Both the position numbers and the translations under genes were made by a program. From Neoechinorhynchus agilis (taxonomy: Eukaryota; Acanthocephala), in contig CM121342.1 of NCBI GenBank assembly GCA_051530055.1, positions 12,586,001 to 12,650,000 on the forward strand: a DNA stretch of 64,000 nucleotides. Direction: 5' to 3'. Positions within the stretch are counted from its first letter, which is position 1. Each line of letters begins with the position of its first letter. Below the pieces are notes generated by a model. That model was not told the origin of the DNA and searched no databases. It was given only the letters and a program-made list of their open reading frames with translations. Shown in pieces: positions 46,971 to 61,029 of the stretch.

Positions 46971-49900
46971 TTAATACGGAATTTGGTTTTGGTAGTATTG
47001 GAATACATCATATAAATGAGTCCGGAGAGCTCGCGTGCAATTGTAGATGACTGTGAGAAGAAACGAAGCAGCCTGCTGATCGTTAAGATCCGGTCTGAAT
47101 CTCGCATTCAAGAGTTCGATAGTACGTCCTAGGAAACAAGGAAGGCGCGTCTCAAGCATCATTGCCACCAAATCACAAATCTGACGTCTGTACGGTCTAA
47201 GTGCCAGATAGCCTCGGACGCACAATTGGCGATATAGATCAAATGACTCAATATCATCACCTCCGTCGCCTCGTCCACCCATTAACCTGATCATCTCATC
47301 AGTGAGTTTAATGTCTGGCTCAATGCCGATATTTCCTCCAGGTGAAGTCTCGAACATGAAACCAAAATCAATATGAATTATATGGCCATGATTATTGATC
47401 ATTATGTTACCGTTGTGGCGGTCTTTTACTTGTAAAATGAAAAGAACAAGACTATATGGTGCCATAGATCGGATAAAGTTTTGACGAGCCTGTTGGAACT
47501 CATCTGACGATACAGGACCGAATGTCTGAATAAAATAGTTAAGAATATTACCGTCTACTAGTCGACCGATTTCATCTCTGCTTTTGGAGTTCGGCACGCA
47601 CTCAATCACACCGCTACCTGGTCCAGTAGCGATCACATTGTATGGAAATAGGTAGAGATCAAGTCCTTCCTTCTTGAATATTGACGAGAAAAGTCGAATG
47701 ATTTGGAGACCGAGCATGTCTTGGCGTACATCGTCGCCCACCTTAAATATAGCAGATTTAGGTACCAATGGGGCTAAATATGGAAACTCCGGATCGTTGA
47801 TCCATCGGCTCGATCGTCGACGAACTCCCGCTCGTCGGAGTAACAGCGGGGATATTTCGGACTGCTGCTGCTGTAGATTACGGTGATTGTATTGTCGCCG
47901 GAGCTGGGAGTAAGATAGTGAGTCTGGTCATGAGTGTTTAAAAATTCATAGTGGAGAATACTTAGTCTAATTTGGGAGTGCGTATCATCTCGCCTTAACT
48001 TTCTCATTCGAACCGTGATGATAGTTGAGTAAAGTGACTTAGTTGAGTATCATATTTTGACAAAGGAAAATGTGTCCCACAAGAAGCCACCCTGGCCTAC
48101 CTTTTAAATTTAAATGAGTAGCGCACAGGCGCCGTGGTAAAATGCAATTTAAAAATTTGCCATTGTTTCCCTAAAAACGAATAACTTCGTCTTCATTGTA
48201 GTCTAGCGAAATCACAGTTTTCGACTAAGATTTGTTCTTTGTTTTGGGCATCTCATAAATTAGATCATGGTGATGGACTTATTTTCCTAAACTCAATCGA
48301 CGGCATGTATGCATCCACCTTATTTTCTCCATACTTCACAATCAGACCCACTTCGAGGTAAATGTGTGGATCTTTTGCGAATCGCTCCATGTCCTCATAG
48401 GATTCTGCTTCCCTTACGTCGAAGCTGCATCGATACGGAGCTTTTTCGGCACTTTGCATTGGTTTGGCAGATTCGTACTTGATGGCTATTATGATGGAAT
48501 CTGGATTACATGGAAGATAACAACATCCGTTTTCAGGTAGATGAACTTTAAATATAGCTTCACTACATCCTCGATTCCGGTCAATTCCTTTATTGAAAGC
48601 ACGTAACTTACCGGAAACACCTACGATTTCACTGGTAAATGCGAATTGGCGTTGATAGAACAACAATGAAGTTTGCTCGAAGACAGCAATTATCCTTTGA
48701 ATAATCGCGTCCAATCGTGGTTTGAGCTCGAGGTCCGGAGTTGGCTGTGAATCATTTAAGAAACAGTTAGTCATCATGTTCCAGATGAACTGATGAGCTA
48801 ATAGGTTGCTTTTTCTGGACAGACTAACAATGAGTAGTTCGGCGTAGCCAAGGCTATCAAATCGGATCGATTGAACGAGTTGTGGAATATAGGGGAAGAT
48901 AGAGCTAGGTTTGCACTTTGAGAGCGATCGACAAGCATATTGACTCAGGAATGGATTTAAAGGTGAATTAGTGCTTTGAGACGGAGCTTGAAAAGTTGAG
49001 GTAGCCAGACCAGCATTTCGTAGAGATTGGGAGTTTCGCGAGAAAAATCTTCGATGATCAGCCGAAGTACGACCGTATGTGAACTGGGTGTCTATTGGCG
49101 AAAGCGCGGATCGGCCTCCAGAAATAAACAAATAACCAAGAGCGTCAATTGGGTTACAAGATCGCCACAATGGAAGCAACGAGTAAAATCGTTTTTCGGA
49201 GCGCCTAAAACGAACTTTGTGCTCGTATGATTGTTTGAACCCCCATTCGCGACTGTCAGTATACCCATCCGCAACAAGCCAAACTGCATAGGGGCATGTT
49301 AGCAGGACGTAGTCGGGCTCTGTTGATATAAGTTCTCTGAGTCTTGTTTTAACTGATTCTCCGCAAACTCGTGAGTATGTCCATACGGCAAGTAAAGGAG
49401 ATACGTACCATGCAACGTCCAGAACACGGAGGAAAGTATCCGGGCGACTGTAGAAGTCGTACCAAGTTTCTATTGGCGGTGATAAACGTTGAGGATCAAT
49501 GGGATTGATGTGAACACTTATTCGTCTTATTTCTATTGCTAGAAGAGCAAGGAGAAGATCTCGGCGTGTATACTGGCATGGCCATGTTTCCGCTTCGAAA
49601 GGAAGCGAGAAATTCGACGCGGTTGACGGAATGGATGCCGGGTTTTCAGCTTCTGGCAGATTGTCGTATTCTGATTCAACTGGAAATTTGAAGTCGCTAG
49701 ATGTCAGGGCCGGTTTAACTGAGCAGGTAGAGAGAGTAGGAGATTTGTGAGATCTTGATAATTTCACTCGTCAGTAAGCTAAAATAATTTTCTAGTTCTA
49801 AATCGTCATGAAACAAAATATTATTCGCTTGCGGATAATCTCAATTAAAGGCTATTATAATAATGTAAACGAGGTATACATTATTCCTGGCTGAACAAGT

Positions 49901-52900
49901 TAAAATTTATTTTTCCAGTGGCCCAGGAGTTCATGTTCTAGAGCCGTCACAGCCTAAGAAACCTCAACTGAGCAAATATTGGGCGACCGAGTCGGCAAAA
50001 ATGAAGTTAAATTTGTTAGTTTGCGACTTTTGTGAAAAGTAATAGAATCCCGAAAAGCTTCATTATTGTGTTAAAGCTTGCTATTTGAATTTTTTACACA
50101 ATTTTGAAATGGTTCGAGAAAAAGGTATTAGCGATTTACAGATCACGTATTAAAAGTTAGCTTTGGACGTTTGGATAAAAAACGTTAAGTAAAACCGAAC
50201 AATAGAGAACACTAAACGTTTATAAATCTGCTATTGCAATTTGTATTTGGGCATGAACATAGCTGATCGCGTAAGAAACATAATTGAACACTGCCCACTT
50301 ATACTTACCATCTAGACATTTCTAAAGAGAATCAGCATAAAGTGCTTAACTCTCCACCTGCTCTTAGGTCGACATTGTGTCCCTAAAATGTGATTACCTT
50401 TCTTCACTAAAAGGTTAGCATAATTTCCTAAAGTCCTGTGATCTTCTAGAACCGCTGAGACTATGGTCTCGTTGGTTTTCGACGGGCTATAACCCGACGG
50501 AGCTGATATATAAACCCAATCAGACTTTCTGTTTCGCACTTGAGAACATTCCCATCCCAAAGTTGTCTGTTTCATTACCTGATCGAAAAAGGCGCACATT
50601 GTGTTCAGATCTCTCGTTAGAAGTCTCGGCGTCCTGGTAGGTACTCGTGGACAATTGGAAAAGTACCGCAAAGCATTTAAAAGTATTCGTTCTTCAAGTG
50701 CATCTGAGTGATGCTGAACATTAAGTTTGATAGCCATGAGTAGAAGTTGAAAGAAAGGGCCAGAGTGAAGCACCGTCGCGGCTACACAGGGAACTTGTTC
50801 TGATTTGGCAGGTAAAGAAGTCACTATTAATGCGTCGAACAATCTAAGGATAGATGAATTTGAAGCTAACGCAATATCTAGCTGTTCATCAAGGAATTCA
50901 AGCCAAAGTCTATGCGGCTCAACATCTACGACATCGCAAGATTTTCCACCGTCAAAACTCTGTGAATCGTCGAAATCTGAGACCGGACGTTCATTGTCAC
51001 ATATTGGCTGCTCAAATGGGGCAAATATTATGGATCGATCGTATCCACCTGCCCGATCTCCACTTGAAAATATTCCCATTCGCGCCTGTACAGTAAATAT
51101 CCAGGCTCTCAAAACGCGTTCAATCAAGAGAATTCCTAAATCTGCCCTTGCACTCAACAACCAACACCAGCACTCAATTCCGGCTGATATCGATTCCACT
51201 GTGAGTATACGAGAAGGGACATAAGCGACCATGTCTACTAAAGTCGTTTGGTGTTCGAAATCTACACCTTCGTGGTACACAAGTAATGCACTAATTTTGT
51301 AAAGGAGTTCATCGACCGGCAACAGAGTTTGCTTCTCATCCACTGGCTCATTGTAAATCTCGTCAAAGTCATTTAATCCACCTTCTTCGTAAATGTATCG
51401 ATGAATTTGCGATCGAAGATCATTTAGGACAATATTGATCGAAATATGTCGAATACCGTAAATGTAACCGACGCAATATGATTTAGATAAGAGCGTCGAG
51501 TGAAATTGACAGCTCGATAAATCAGCAACACTTCTTGGGATTGTTGAACAAAGAACTCGATAACGGGGAAGGTCGGTCAATGTTTATCCAATGGCAAGTT
51601 CCCACCAGCTACTGCTAACATTAGAGAATGACGGATTTAAAATTTAAGGAAATTTCTAATAACCTGATTTTACAGTAAGTTCACAACATAAATTAGCATA
51701 AGCCAGATACAAATTTCTTTCTATAGTTATACCTCACAGAGAATAATGAAAAATCCAGGTATCTAAGTATATAATACTTTCAACTGCAACTTGAGCGGCT
51801 TCAGTTCTTAGACAAATCGCAATGGCACGCACAACGCACTAATATTTTTCACCCTTTCCTCAAAAAACGTTATTATCCAATCTCAAGGATTGTCACCTTA
51901 CTGTATTGATGCCGGCCCCGAGTCTCAAATAATCCATTGAGCAAGTAGACGGTAAATGGGAAGTATTTGTTGCGTTCGCCCGGTCGAATTTTGTGACCAC
52001 GTCAATGGTAAGGGCAACAGCTTCATCGTGTCCTACAATAGATTGCTTTTTGGATGTAGGCGTAGCAAGATTTATATCGGTCAAAAAGAAAAAATGCTGA
52101 ATGTGGGATCTCGTAGTTAGCGGCAAAATAGGAAGAGCGTGTTTTGTGAGCATGCGAGTCCAAAGATCAACAAAAAACCCAAGGCGTTCACGTTTGTCTT
52201 GAAACTTCTCGTAAGCAGGAATCCTGATATTGGTTTTCTTATTAGCAGCCATTAAGAATTTCCTCATTTTAACGCCCACAAAAGTGTCACCAGTGTCCGT
52301 TCCAAGAGAAGCGGTAAGTGCCTGGATTAGGTTCATCATTGAACAAACAAACCGATACGTCCATATGCGCACCAAAAGATGCTGATGGGACAGAAGCTGA
52401 TCAAGCATTTGTCGGGATAACTTCGACACTTGTGAAGACTGTACGCACGACTTTTGAAGAAGAAATTGAACGGTGAACATGAGTCTACAATTGTCCTCAC
52501 GTTTAGTAAATGAGGAAAGCATGATTGCAAAACAATGCCATGCCACTTGTTCAATACATACGAACATGTTTGTTTTGTCCGTTTGGATATACGGTTCCTC
52601 GAGGTATTTGAAAATCTTTTCTATTGAATATTGGAACCTATTAGATGGAGTGATATCGGTTTGACTGTCGTCAACTTCTACCGATGGTGGCCCTTGCCTC
52701 TTGTCTTCTACTGTGAGCACTTTCATCGATCTCGAATACTTCACAAGGGGGGGGAATTGGTGTTACAAGTAAAAATAGAACAACGTAAACTTCTTAACAA
52801 TTACCACCATCTAACAGAATTCACTAAGATACACGACTTATAAGTAAATTGGAAAAATGCTTTAACATTGCTCACAACGAAGGAAGTATAGCGAAGGTTT

Positions 52901-55054
52901 TGCCTATAGAATTAACCTCTTGGAATTTTACGATACTCAGAAACTAAACGAGGAAGTTTGATTGAAAACGATGATAACAATTTATAGGCAGCAGTGGACA
53001 ATTTGCAATATTCTCTGCAACATACTTTCATTTTCTTCACCGCCAGTTAAATTATTCCCAAGGATTTCAAAAACGCTTAATTTCCAAGGAGCGAAATGTC
53101 GATTTCTCGTTTCTAATCAATAAGAGTGCTCACCTAGATCTTTTCCTTGGCCACTTAACGCGTTCTTTTTCTCGGCAGTAATCCTCAAAGTCTCTAAGAA
53201 ATAGACGGCGTTGAGAAAAAAAAGTTTAGCTGAACTCATTTTCTCAATCGCACTGCGTGCATCAGTGGACGTTTGAGCTATTGTTTGCATTATAATCCCT
53301 CTGACAGAGTACACGTCAATATCTTTTAAAAGGTGATTCATGAGTGGATTAAATTCTAGATTTCGAAGATGTTCTCCGTTTTTTATAATTACCGGTGAAA
53401 ATAAAGCCAACGACTCGAATTGACTACGGTTTGCCTCGCGCTTTCCTTCAACGTGGAATTGTATGCTGATAAAAGTCCAGAAATTTCGAAATAGATCAAA
53501 TAGACCATCATGCTGGGAAGATATGTTGCCTATGTATCGAACAAGATGATCGAGAAGTTGGATAAAGCGCTGCTCGTCTTTTTGATCAATTGCAGGTAGC
53601 AGAAAGATTAATGTTTCGAACATATGAGTGAAGAGCAGGAGTGCGTTACCAGGAGGTATTTCAATGCCACCTTTCAAAATCGCGGCAATCGATCCCAATA
53701 TAGTTTGTGATTGACGCTGTTCAATTGCGGTTGAAAGATTGCAAGTAATTGATCGACAAATCCGATCGCTTCCTGTTTCAGTCAATGCGATATGGCTTAG
53801 TCGCATGAATATGGACTCCGTAAGTCGATGGCATGAAATTTCAAATGAAAATGCAATTAGTTCGTCGAGTTTTAAGAACGCAAAATCGGTCATTTCTTTC
53901 TTTTCAATCAATTTGCAGATAAGACAGGCAATGTTGTCGAGAATATAGTCGCTACATTTTCGGATATCAGGAAATCCGATTACAAGGTCAGCCCACGGCA
54001 TTGGTTTAGAGCGCAGCAACAAGTCCAAAACTTCACTTCGTATATCAACAAAATCTTCAAAATTATTTTCGTGAAGGTCAACTAGCAGTGTGTTGGTTTC
54101 ATGCAGAATAAGATCAATAAGGTATCGAGGAAGAAGAAGAGATTGTTGATCCCGCTCTAGATTTTGACCTATCAGTTGAAAAATTTGCCTGACGAAGGTA
54201 ATTGGTTGAGGTTTTTTAAGTAGGCAAGTTAGTTTTTGTAGTTTTTGATCACCAGAAACAAGACTGAGACTGTGTTTGAGAATTTGAAATCGAATTTCAT
54301 TGTTCTTAATTTTTTTCAAGATCTGCGGAACAACCAAATGCAGTCGATGAGCTCCTCCGCACCACTCAATAGTTTCCATTGACTCCTTAATGAATTGTTC
54401 GTCTACTTTCTCTCGACTAATTGCGTCCACTAAACGTCTAGAGAGTTCATTAAGCTTTTCTTTTGAGAACAAGTTCTGATCACCATCTCTAAGACCTTTG
54501 AAGATTTCACACAAAGGTCCACTTGCATTAATATCTAACAGATTAACGATCAAACGCATCAAAGACCGGGCCAGTTGTTCACTGTAACGATTGCACCGTC
54601 TTGTGGATGAGTTAAGAGCACTCACAAGGTACTGAAGATTTGGCTGTGGCGAGTTTAGGCAGTCTGTTGGATGTAGAGAGAGGCGGTTTACGAATCCGAT
54701 GAGGTAATCGAATGGGTGATTGAATATTTCGGAATTTGTTGAAGCTTTGAAACATATGAAACATAAAGCACTCACGTGGAACCATTGACGAGACGTAGGC
54801 GGCGATGTAAGTGATGGGCATTTTGATATTAGTCGACGGCAGGATTCGATACTTTGATTCTGACATATGCAGTCGGACCAGTCGATGAGGATTTGACTGA
54901 GAAAACGATCAGTCGGTCGTCGGTTTTTACATTGTAAATCACGTACAATATTGATTCGCATTGGAAGCTTATAGAAGGCGCATATGTGAGAAACAATATC
55001 TTGAAGGATTGAAGTGGCACAACAGCACAAAAGCTCGACGTATTTTGATGTAGA
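46971..55054 (-). CDS. PI4KA: Phosphatidylinositol 4-kinase alpha
   Basis: Main exon blocks, 5' to 3': 55054-53130, about 52750-51893, 51580-50312, 49767-48290 and about 47935-46971, summing to roughly 2100 aa as in human PI4KA. The N-terminal blocks are helical-repeat sequence. The 49767 block ends with the start of the kinase domain ([19 protein letters not shown]). The last exon has [23 protein letters not shown] (catalytic loop), [15 protein letters not shown] (DFG) and the family end YYQNQIPY. The enzyme makes PI4P at the plasma membrane. Splice joins between blocks were not all resolved; the gap at 49768-50311 behaves as a ~0.5-kb intron. The first coding exon upstream of 55054, where an acceptor AG lies, was not found. 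Confidence 0.93.
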
Positions 55055-55313
55055 CTGTCACGGATCTATGGCGAATGCTACTAACGATCACAGAAAGCGC
55101 TAAAAGTATACTTTAATGCCAAAGGAACGCATGTGTGTGCGCTTCTCACCAACAGAAGACGCTCATTTGCACGTGTTGAGATATTATCCTAAGCTTGATT
55201 CTTCCGTAGTTCAAGTTCATTTGTTCTAATTCGATTGCGAAAGTAGCGGACTACGTGCAATCAGTACAATCGTCTCAATTTCTAGTTTTGTGGAGTAGGG
55301 AAAGATTATATAT

Positions 55314-55432
55314 CAAAGAATCACTTTAATTGAAATACTTCGTCCAATCACACTTTAAAAACTCACAAGCAATAATTGACTGAAGAAGTGCAGCGTGATT
55401 GGGCGAAATATTTCAATTAAAGTGATTCTTTG
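55314..55432. repeat. Hairpin: 38-bp near-perfect inverted repeat
   Basis: Left arm caaagaatcactttaattga and onward (55314-55351) pairs with the right arm (55395-55432) with about two mismatches, leaving a 43-bp loop. It could be a small MITE or a structured upstream element. Confidence 0.85.
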
Positions 55433-55497
55433 TGTGATGCGCGCCAAGTATCGATCGATGCGCAATTAAAATATGCATATATAGACCGGTGCCATTA

Positions 55498-55506
55498 GTA
55501 TATAAG
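55498..55506 (+). promoter_or_regulatory. TATA-box-like element
   Basis: The sequence gtatataag lies about 125 bp upstream of a short ORF at 55631. No other promoter in this window shows as clear a TATA box, but no transcript evidence exists. Confidence 0.3.
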
Positions 55507-55630
55507 GGACTGTGTGTTCGTGGTTGGTGGTCGAATGAAAACATAGTCATGTCGGACACTACACTTTGATATAGAATTTTTCCCAACTGCTACATACTCA
55601 TGGATTTTATCTTTAACTTCTAGTTTTGCC

Positions 55631-55741
55631 ATGGATCGTGTGTATTGTTTCCTAGGTCAGGCAATCCGATCTCGGCAGGACCGTGACGAATTCGAAACGG
55701 CCAATGACGAGCTCTTTAGCTCGGTAGAAATTAATTTTTAA
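55631..55741 (+). CDS. Possible 36-aa micro-ORF
   Basis: ATG to TAA encoding MDRVYCFLGQAIRSRQ and onward to VEINF. The reading is polar (DRDEFETANDELF) and unlike the AT-rich surroundings. A TATA-like element lies upstream and AATAAA about 65 bp downstream. Two very short ORFs precede it. It may be a small-peptide gene or part of an unrecognised element. Confidence 0.25.
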   Translation: MDRVYCFLGQAIRSRQDRDEFETANDELFSSVEINF

Positions 55742-55749
55742 GTGAATGA

Positions 55750-57610
55750 TTTGTTAGTAAACAGAAGCTACTAAGATTTTATTTGGAAATGTATTTAAAA
55801 TATCAATAAATCGTTTACATTTAAGCTCTCGAACTCAATTTTTTTCACTGAGACATTTCAAATGCAATAAATTTGGTACTTAGTCGATTTGCATCTATGT
55901 TAAATAGGTCAAATCGATTTTGTAGTTGAAATTTGCGACTTTATAAATACGGTCAGTCGTGCATTATCCTATATTCGTCCTTTAATTGGCGCCCCTAATT
56001 TCCCCTCATCTACCTTCTCGAACTATTATGTATCAATTTCTGTCAAAGACATTTAGTCAATTTTTAGAACCTTTTCGTCTTCGATTGTCTTCTGCCTTAT
56101 CGCACATTTGTTAATCTCTTGTTAAGTCATTTCAGTTTAAATCAAACATTACTTTTTTTCTTCAATGGCAAATAGGACTCAATACACAGCTTACTTAAAT
56201 ATTACCTCAATTTTTCTTGAAAAGGAGTTTACAAATCGGAATATTTCAACACCCTAGAACGCCCAAAGGGAGCATTTTTTTTCTAATGTGTGGTGGTAAG
56301 AGACTCTTTGTTGAGATATTCGTTAGTAACAACCGAGTCAACTTACGAGGATTAATCAATAATTTACTCGCACTTGCATGATTCTATTTTCTGCAACAAA
56401 TGTGAAAACGTTCTATTTCGTATATTTCTGAATTTTTTGACCATTCTGAATTCGATTCCTCCAAACTTTCGCCCTTCGGCTACAATTATATGTGAAAGTC
56501 TTCTAGGAAAACGCATACCAATTTGCATGATTTTGATAGCTTATTTTGTACGAATACTATTCGTTTCGATACTATGCCCGTCAGATTACTTTATTCCCTG
56601 TTAGCAAATTAAAAATGAAGTAAAACAAATTAAGGCTTTAAATAAAGAACCTTATGAATAACATTTCCAGGGGATATTGGAAACGTTGGGTAATCGGTAT
56701 AATATCACAACATTCGAGTTAAATAGTGTTACTTTATTTATTTAAGTACGCAGCATACAAATTCGCTCAAAGCAACAAAAGAGTTATGTATTCCAAGTGA
56801 TTCCATCTTGTTCTCGTTGCAAGTATTCCTGACTTTTCCGTTTGGCTAGGATTAAGTAACAAAATAATGATATAACAAAAGGACTATCTCCCGCGAGATA
56901 TTCCGGCACGCTCTGCAGTCTTATAAGGATCGGGATATCCCTCCCCAATTTTTGACTGAATGGTAGCGGCCAAATAACAAAAGGTTTGGGATATACAAAT
57001 TATGAATAATATGGAAATGCATAGATAACGAAAATATATAATAACAAACGGTTCATATTACTATCTGTCCTTGTTCTGTGTCCTTGTTTTGTAAAAGATT
57101 TTAATATCGTATGAATTCATTTTGTGGATTACCTCTAAAATCGATTTATTATCCGAGATACTTACTCCAATTGCTCTTTCACACTAAAAGTTTTATAACA
57201 AATGGTTCTACCTTTGTTACTAAAGATATTATTTTCTTTTTTAATAAACAGTTTTTGCAAAAGTTAGCCTAAGGTCCGGTGGTCTACCTCTACCAAAAAA
57301 CCGCCCAAAAGGGTTTTAAAAATAGGTAGATGGTTTAAATGTGGAATGTTAAGTCTAATTAATCTCCAGCGCAATCTTTTGATTTTTATAAAAGGGAGGC
57401 CAGATTGGAGTTTAGAATCGTTCTTTTGTTGCTAGCCGGAAGGTTGATCCCGAAGACCCTGAAACAGTTTTTAATAGAAAATCATTTTCGCATAGTAGCG
57501 TAGTGAGTTTTGCTCTCACACCCGGCGTCTTTGTTAAGGTGATAATTAAGGTTTTTGTCTATTTACAGCGAGATTTGCTCTCTCTAAAAATGCAATCTTA
57601 GTTAATAAGA
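55750..57610. other. AT-rich region, mostly unassigned
   Basis: No gene could be supported. The last few hundred bases may be the 3' end of the LINE on the minus strand. Confidence 0.4.
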
Positions 57611-57614
57611 AGAT

Positions 57615-60225
57615 CTCCAATAAGATTAATAAGCTTTTCCCTTTTTTTTATTAAAAACTAAGAAAAATAAATCATCCTTACAATCCCAATATTTACAATA
57701 TTTCTTGTTTAATTGTTTTAAAATTTTAATCATTCCTATAAGGAAAAGAGTAGGGGAAAGGGGGGAATCTAGAGGCACACCAGATTTTGAGTAAAAAATT
57801 GATTTGTTTGGGTCAACATGCATAAAATACGATTTTGATTCAAATAAAAATTGGGTTAGTTTTTAAAGTATTTTTGGGGATTCTTAAGCCATCCATATCC
57901 TCATAAATAAAAGTGCGATTAATCGCGTCAAATGCCTTGTTAATTTCTAGTTGAACAAGGACTTTATTTACTCCAATGATTTGATCATTAAAATTTGCAG
58001 GCCGGGACAAACCCAGGAAAATTAGGTGGGATAAGATTTTTGTTAACTAAAAAGGTCATAAGTTTTTTTATTAAGAACTTTCTCAATAATCGAAATTAAC
58101 GGGTTTTGAATAGATATGAGTCTAACATCCACAGGACTTGAAATTATTTTATCATTTTTGGGAATAATTATTTTCCTTACCTTATTGATGGTCAGTAAAT
58201 CCTGAAAAGATAGCCTTCTATTCCAATGTAGTAATATAAGTTCTTTATTAATCGAACTGACCACCTGAAGCACTTTGGACGAGCAGGAAAGAGCGTTGTT
58301 GGCGTTAGAAACACCTCTACCCCATACTGATAAAATATCCTCTTTTGAAATTCCCATTGAGTCAATAATATTGTCGGGAAACCAAGTGGGAGAGGAAGCG
58401 ATTCCAAACAGGTTCCTATAAAGTATTTGACTAATTACCTCTGGGTAGGAAATCGTCCCTATCCAATTAGCCGCTTTTTGCTTCCAATCGATCCATTTTT
58501 TATTAAGAATAGTATACCAGTAGCTTGATGACATTCTTTTTAATGTTGCTAATTTTTTCTTATCTCTATCTAAGTTTTCATTCGTTAGATGTTTATAAAA
58601 TTCCGATCTGTAATATTTACTCAGTGCCAGATTCCCTTTTAACTCATTTATAATGGATAATCTCATAAATGAATTAGTGAGTTTTGAGGGTCTCCATTTT
58701 TTTAAATGGCAAAAAGGTGGTTAGATTATCATTAGCCGCTTTAGAGATGATGTCACTAACTTCTGATAATTTAAGCCTTTGTAAAGATACTTTTGATTTA
58801 ATTTGAAGGTTAAAATTATTTACCTTATTTAAATTGAAAACGACTCTGGTTTTTAGGTCTAGTTGACCTGATTCGAACAGTATAAGATCATGCCCTATGG
58901 ATTTCTGATCAAAAATTTGAGCCCTCACTCTTTTTTCGCATAATTATGGAAGGAGGGAAAGGCGTTAGATAGAAATTAAATATGTTTGATCATTTTTCAA
59001 AAGCTGTAAGGGAATTGGAGTTAAAGCCTCCTAAAATTATGTCAGGATTCCAGTCTATCATCCATTGACTTTTCCCTTCAAAAATTTGTTCACCTTTCTT
59101 GGGGGGATGTAGAGATTGCATAAAGTTAATTTATTATCCTTAAACGTTAAAAAATCGTCTACGGAAAAAATTTGTACAGCAAGATAGTATTCTTTAAACT
59201 GCAAAAGCAATTTAGGGTTAAGAGATTTTTTATAAACGTTTGCAAACCCCCCGAGAATCCAATGTTTTTTGGATTAGGATATGAGAAGGTGGGGGAAGAA
59301 TAAAATGATCAAAAATAGAGAAATTTAAGATATTGGAAATTCCCGATTCCTGGAAACAGAGTACATCTACGTCCAGGATATTGATTTGATTTAATATATG
59401 ATTAGAGATTGTACTATCTCTGGAAATATTATAGGATAAAATCCTTCTATTATTCATCATAATGAAAAGGCGAAGAGTTGCTCTCTTCCCTTATAAAGAT
59501 TTTAGGATCATTATTGTCTAACTTGTTTTCCGCTTTCCTTTTATAAGGATTAAAGGAAAGAGATTGATCCATAGTCATCACTTCCACCGGACCTTCCATT
59601 GCGATATCCTCCATATTATGAACCATCCTAATCTCTTCCGATTCACAGTTTCCTGAATCACCGTTCTTGTCTAGTTATTATTTTAACGAATTAATTATTA
59701 CGTCTTTTTCAATTTTTTGTAAAGAACTTTGACTTGGTCTTGCAGGGAGCGAATTTGACCCACTAATGATTCCAAAAACTGTCTATCATATGCTTGGCTA
59801 AGTGAAGTATTGTGAGACGAGGAGCGCGAAGCGTGGCTTCTATTTACCCAAGCATTGGATTTATAAGCGTTAGAATTTTCATATGATTTGAAGTATTTTA
59901 CTGCTGCAGGGCAGAACCTTTAAAAGGCTTCGTGATTTCCACCACAATTGCAACAACATATTCTACTGCTTTGGCATGATGAAGAAAGATGATTTTCTGC
60001 ACAGGTGTCGCATTTCGTATCACTTTTGCATTGCGAAATAGAATGGCCCCATTTGTTGCATTTCTTACATTGGGTCAAAATATAATTATAAATCGAGTTT
60101 TGTTTAGGAAAAGAAAAGTTTATCCAATGGGCCAGAAAACCCGCCGAAGTGCCTTTTAATTTATCAATTTTGTTAGATGAACATTGTACTAGTAGAGCAT
60201 AAGGGGGTTTATCTTCCACGAATGT
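57615..60225 (-). mobile_element. Non-LTR retrotransposon (LINE), broken: ORF1 knuckles, endonuclease and RT
   Basis: From 60225 downward: an ORF1 end with CCHC knuckles (CKKCNKWGHSISQC, CDTCAENHLSSSC), a coiled-coil-like gap, the endonuclease start (RRILSYNISRD, VDVLCFQESGI) near 59450, GHDLILFES near 58900 where SDH is usual, the pre-RT linker (KQKAANWIGTISYPEV), RT motif LVQLEINKAFDAINR near 57960, and SGVPLDSPLSPTLF near 57780. Several frames are interrupted. Same architecture and same GHD variant as the LINE at 15.1 kb. Confidence 0.85.
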
Positions 60226-60360
60226 TTTATTAAAAACTTATGTGAAAATTTTTCTGTACTGTTAAAAGATGTTCGATTGATAATTTTTGCGATTAGTATA
60301 GACCACCAAAGAAGGCAAAGATGCTGATCGAATTTCAGATATTCTTAACCTTTTCACACT

Positions 60361-61026
60361 ATGGATTGTAAAATACGTCCGCTAAAGCAAACTGGGCCAC
60401 AATGCGGTATTGCCGTAATAACGATGATCTTAAATCTAATCGATAAAAGCATTACTCAGAAGGATGTACTAAATGTAGCAATTACAAAAGGAATATCTCT
60501 GAAAGGCGAGTTGTTTGATTGCTGCTATGTAGCTGAAATTCTAAATGATTTTGGCTTAATTGGCGCTCGTATCGGGTAGTTTATCTTTATGAATCGAGCT
60601 ACCACTAAAAACGAGTGTAAGATCAGAAATTGGAATGAATCTGAGACGCTTTTATTGGGCGACTTAAGAAACTCTAAAGTTGCCCTTGTTCCTTATGATT
60701 GCGGGCCAGATTTTAGACCAGCGTTAAAGAATGGTTCACGTGCTCATTGGGCGTGTGTCTATCAATGCATTGATCAAGGAGAAAGGAAAGTATTGGCATT
60801 TCAACCTAAAAGTTTACGCGTTCAAGAATGGTTGTAGTTCAAGGACCTATGCTTCTGGAGCTTAACAAAAAAGTGTAGCTCTTTGAAAAATGATGAACTT
60901 CTTAAAAGCAACCGTCAACTTAATGAATATCCGAAGTCTGTTGAACTTGGATATCTAAAAGCTGTTGATGTTTCCAACACTCTCAAGGGGAAATATGTGA
61001 TTTGTAGCGTAAAGTCAGACGAATAG
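60361..61026 (+). CDS. ACTMAP: ACTMAP-like actin maturation cysteine protease (C19orf54/UPF0692 family)
   Basis: Exons 60361-60575, 60627-60830 and 60879-61026, giving 188 aa. It has QTGPQCG with the candidate catalytic Cys15, KGELFDCCYVAEIL, KVALVPYDCGPDFRP, SRAHWACVY with His112, and DELLKSNRQL near the end; the order and spacing match vertebrate ACTMAP, whose N-terminal proline-rich extension is absent here. The family removes the acetylated N-terminal Met (or Cys) residue of actin. The two in-frame TAG codons fall inside introns of 51 and 48 nt. Both lengths are multiples of three, so the unspliced frame simply meets the stops. Confidence 0.85.
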
Positions 61027-61029
61027 TAG

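Noticed and set aside
60577-60837. TAG stops in ACTMAP as evidence for a variant genetic code
   Set aside because: Both lie in short introns with GT and AG ends, and removing them restores the family alignment; TAG ends ordinary genes here (ACTMAP itself).
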